Shown piece by piece: positions 62,023 to 64,000 of a DNA stretch of 64,000 bases (its first letter is position 1; each line of letters starts with the position of its first letter). Below the pieces are notes generated by a model that saw only the letters and a list, made by a program, of their open reading frames with translations, did not search any database and was not told the origin of the DNA. This stretch comes from Acidimicrobiales bacterium. GTDB lineage: Bacteria; Actinomycetota; Acidimicrobiia; Acidimicrobiales; JACCXE01. The translations under genes and the position numbers were made by a program. The DNA is taken from positions 34,146-98,145 of the forward strand of contig DASZWD010000054.1 in the NCBI GenBank assembly GCA_035546775.1. The letters run 5' to 3'.

Positions 62023-63881
62023 TTCGTGGCGAGGCGCTCGGTCAGTTCCGCGTAGAGGCCGCCGGTCGCGATCAGTTCGCGGTGGGTGCCGCGCTGGATG
62101 ATCTGGCCGGCGTCGACCACGAGGATCTGGTCGGCGTCGTGAATCGTCGAGAGGCGGTGGGCGATGACCACCGCGGTGCGCCCGACGAGGGCGTGGCTGA
62201 GCGCCTCCTGCACGAGCGCCTCGGTTTCGGCGTCGAGACTGTTGGTGGCCTCGTCGAGGATGACGATGGCCGGGTCCTTCAGCAGCAGGCGGGCGATCGC
62301 CACGCGCTGTTTCTCGCCGCCTGACAGCCGGTAGCCGCGCTCGCCCACGACGGTGTCGTAGCCGTCGGGTAGCGCGGCGATCACGTCGTGGATGCGCGCC
62401 TTGCGGCAGGCGTCGTGGAGTTGTTCGGTGGTGGCGTCGGGCGCGGCGTAGCGCAGGTTGTGCTCGACGGTGTCGTGGAACAGATGTGGGTCTTGTGTGA
62501 CGACGCCGATGGCGGCGCGCAGGCTGCCGAGCGTGAGCGAGCGCACGTCGTGGCCGTCGATTTTCACAGCGCCGCCCGTCACGTCGTACAGGCGCGGGAT
62601 CAGATTGCTGATCGTCGTCTTGCCCGCTCCGGACGGCCCGACGAGTGCGACGAGCTGGCCCGGCTCGGCGGTGAAGGACACGCCGTGGAGGATCTCGGCG
62701 GAGGGCTCGTCGGACAGCGGCGTCTCCCCGTCGCCCTCGAGCGACATCACCGACACCGCGGACGGTGCCGGATAGCGGAAGCGCACGTCGTGGAACGTGA
62801 TCTCACCGCGACAGTTGACGAGGTCGACGGCGTCGGGCGCGTCGACGATCGGCGTCGGCGCGTCGAGAATCTCGAAGCAGCGTTCGAAGCTGACGAGGGC
62901 GCCGAGCAGGTCGACTCGCGACGACGCCAGGTCGGTCAGCGGCGAATACAGCCGCGTCACGTACAGCGACAGGGCGACGAGCGAACCGATCTTGAGCGAT
63001 CCGCTGATGACGGCGCGGGCGCCGAGCCAGTACACCGCCGCGGTGCCGAGCGCGCCGGCGAGCGTGAGCGACGCGTAGTACAGCCGGCTGACCATCGCGA
63101 GCTGCACGCCCGTGTCGCGCACCGTCCCGGCGGTCTCGGCGAACATGTCGCGCTCGCTCTTGGCGCGGCCGAACAACTTGACGAGCAGCGCGCCGCTCAC
63201 GTTGAAGCGCTCGGCGATCGTGGCCGACATCGTCCCTTGGAGCTGCATGCGCTGGCGGTTCATGGCCACGATGCGCGGGCTCAGCCAGCGGTCGACGGCG
63301 ATGAGGATGGGGATGATCGTGAGCGACGCCAGCGTGACCTGCCACGACAGCTTCAGCATCACCACGACCACGGTCGCCAGCAGGCAGATGTCGGACCACA
63401 CCGTGGCAATGGTGCCGATCGTGGCTTGAGCGCCCACCACGTCGGAGCTCATGCGGTTGAGCAGTGCGCCCGTCTGCGTGCGGGTGAAGAAGGCGAGCGG
63501 GAGTTGCTGGCCGCGTTCGAACATCGCTACCCGCAGGTCGAAGATCAGGCTCTCGCCGATGTGGGCGCCGAACCAGCGCGACAGCGACCGCAGCGCCGAT
63601 TCCGCCAGCGCCAAGCCCACGGCGAGGACGAACAGCACGTTCACCTGCCGGAGGTTCTCGTGCGGGATGGCGGTGTCGATCAGCCGTTTGAACACCAGCG
63701 GCGGCGCCGCGGCCACGAAGGAGATCACGACGATCGTGGCCATGTAGAGGAAGAGCTGGACGCGGTACTTGCCGGCAAAACTCCAGGCGCGCTTCAGCGT
63801 CGCCCGGTCGACGCCGGCCGCGGCCCGGTCGCGCCGAGCCAAGCGCGCCATGCCGATGCCGTGGTAACCCGCGGGTTGCAT
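62019..63881 (-). CDS. ABC transporter, fused permease and ATPase
   Basis: 620 residues. Six membrane helices (about 35-320) of the exporter type, then an ATPase domain: Walker A GPSGAGKTT, Q-loop VTQDPHLF, signature LSGGEKQRV, Walker B IVILDEATNSLD and switch AHRLST. It works as a homodimer or heterodimer exporting lipids, peptides or drugs; substrate unknown. The N-terminus may start at ATG 63881 or 63851. Confidence 0.9.
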   Translation of the reverse strand: MQPAGYHGIGMARLARRDRAAAGVDRATLKRAWSFAGKYRVQLFLYMATIVVISFVAAAPPLVFKRLIDTAIPHENLRQVNVLFVLAVGLALAESALRSLSRWFGAHIGESLIFDLRVAMFERGQQLPLAFFTRTQTGALLNRMSSDVVGAQATIGTIATVWSDICLLATVVVVMLKLSWQVTLASLTIIPILIAVDRWLSPRIVAMNRQRMQLQGTMSATIAERFNVSGALLVKLFGRAKSERDMFAETAGTVRDTGVQLAMVSRLYYASLTLAGALGTAAVYWLGARAVISGSLKIGSLVALSLYVTRLYSPLTDLASSRVDLLGALVSFERCFEILDAPTPIVDAPDAVDLVNCRGEITFHDVRFRYPAPSAVSVMSLEGDGETPLSDEPSAEILHGVSFTAEPGQLVALVGPSGAGKTTISNLIPRLYDVTGGAVKIDGHDVRSLTLGSLRAAIGVVTQDPHLFHDTVEHNLRYAAPDATTEQLHDACRKARIHDVIAALPDGYDTVVGERGYRLSGGEKQRVAIARLLLKDPAIVILDEATNSLDAETEALVQEALSHALVGRTAVVIAHRLSTIHDADQILVVDAGQIIQRGTHRELIATGGLYAELTERLATN

Positions 63882-63928
63882 CCGAGGTGAATGTACCGAA
63901 GCGGTGTGACCCCTCTAACCTCGCCACC

Positions 63929-64000
63929 GTGCGTCGGCTGTTTGTTGCCTTTGTTGTCCTCGCAGCCCTGCTCGGCGCGTGTGGGGGCAAGGACAAGACG
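63929..64000 (+). CDS. Lipoprotein, 5' end only (runs off window)
   Basis: 24 codons from GTG 63929: RRLFVAFVVLAALLGACGG, a clear lipoprotein signal with lipobox LLGAC. The frame is open to the window end. The start is divergent from the ABC exporter. What follows is unknown. Confidence 0.65.
   Translation, partial: MRRLFVAFVVLAALLGACGGKDKT

Noticed and set aside
1..64000. CRISPR array
   Set aside because: No regularly spaced identical repeats of 25-40 bases were seen anywhere in the window.

Overview
The window is high-GC DNA from an actinobacterium. An Acidimicrobiia-like lineage is my inference; no rRNA or marker tree is available here. Supporting signs are a dUMP-forming type dCTP deaminase, an EtfD-like membrane Fe-S oxidoreductase, a Ser/Thr kinase beside an FHA-FtsK (EccC-like) ATPase, many GTG/TTG starts, and an LPXTG-anchored surface protein.

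Layout. (1) 1-2391: the end of a tyrosine recombinase, a DUF433/PIN-like toxin-antitoxin pair and tRNA-Gly(CCC), which looks like the edge of an island integrated at the tRNA 3' end. (2) 2421-10764: chromosomal genes: a PhyH-family oxygenase, a quinone-reductase-like MDR protein, dcd, the Fe-S oxidoreductase, a cNMP-binding protein, a winged-helix protein, phosphoglycerate mutase and a membrane Ser/Thr kinase. (3) 10761-12614 and 49702-51690: the two halves of one FHA-FtsK ATPase gene, split by (4) an approximately 37.1 kb siphovirus-type prophage (about 12597-49703). (5) 51709-59783: a secreted repeat protein, a membrane cyclophilin and a giant 1827-residue LPXTG repeat protein of the same repeat family. 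(6) 59878-64000: a second PhyH protein, a HAD hydrolase, a cupredoxin lipoprotein, an ABC exporter and the start of a lipoprotein gene.

Prophage. A serine recombinase lies at the right end. Removing the prophage at a GG dinucleotide rejoins the ATPase reading frame between its Walker A and Walker B segments. Most phage genes are on the minus strand and read leftward from an immunity region (44791-44976). That region carries three or four copies of an ATTCAGCGTAGT-type operator and a near-leaderless early promoter. Early genes (ParB-like, VRR-NUC, zinc-finger proteins, an HNH replication-type protein, and a tandem array of tiny proteins) are followed by HNH, terminase, portal, protease, capsid, connector, tail tube, chaperones, tape measure, minor tail, endolysin and holin genes. 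Between the immunity region and the integrase sits an accessory block: a TIGR04255-like protein, two unrecognised partners and a ribbon-helix-helix protein. Three phage genes are visibly damaged (two in-frame TGA codons and one double frameshift), so the prophage may be starting to decay, or the assembly has local errors.

How the genes may work together. The kinase, FHA-ATPase and secreted repeat protein overlap or nearly abut, suggesting a phospho-regulated type VII-like export module with the repeat protein as a possible client. In the lysogen the ATPase is broken and could be restored only by prophage excision.
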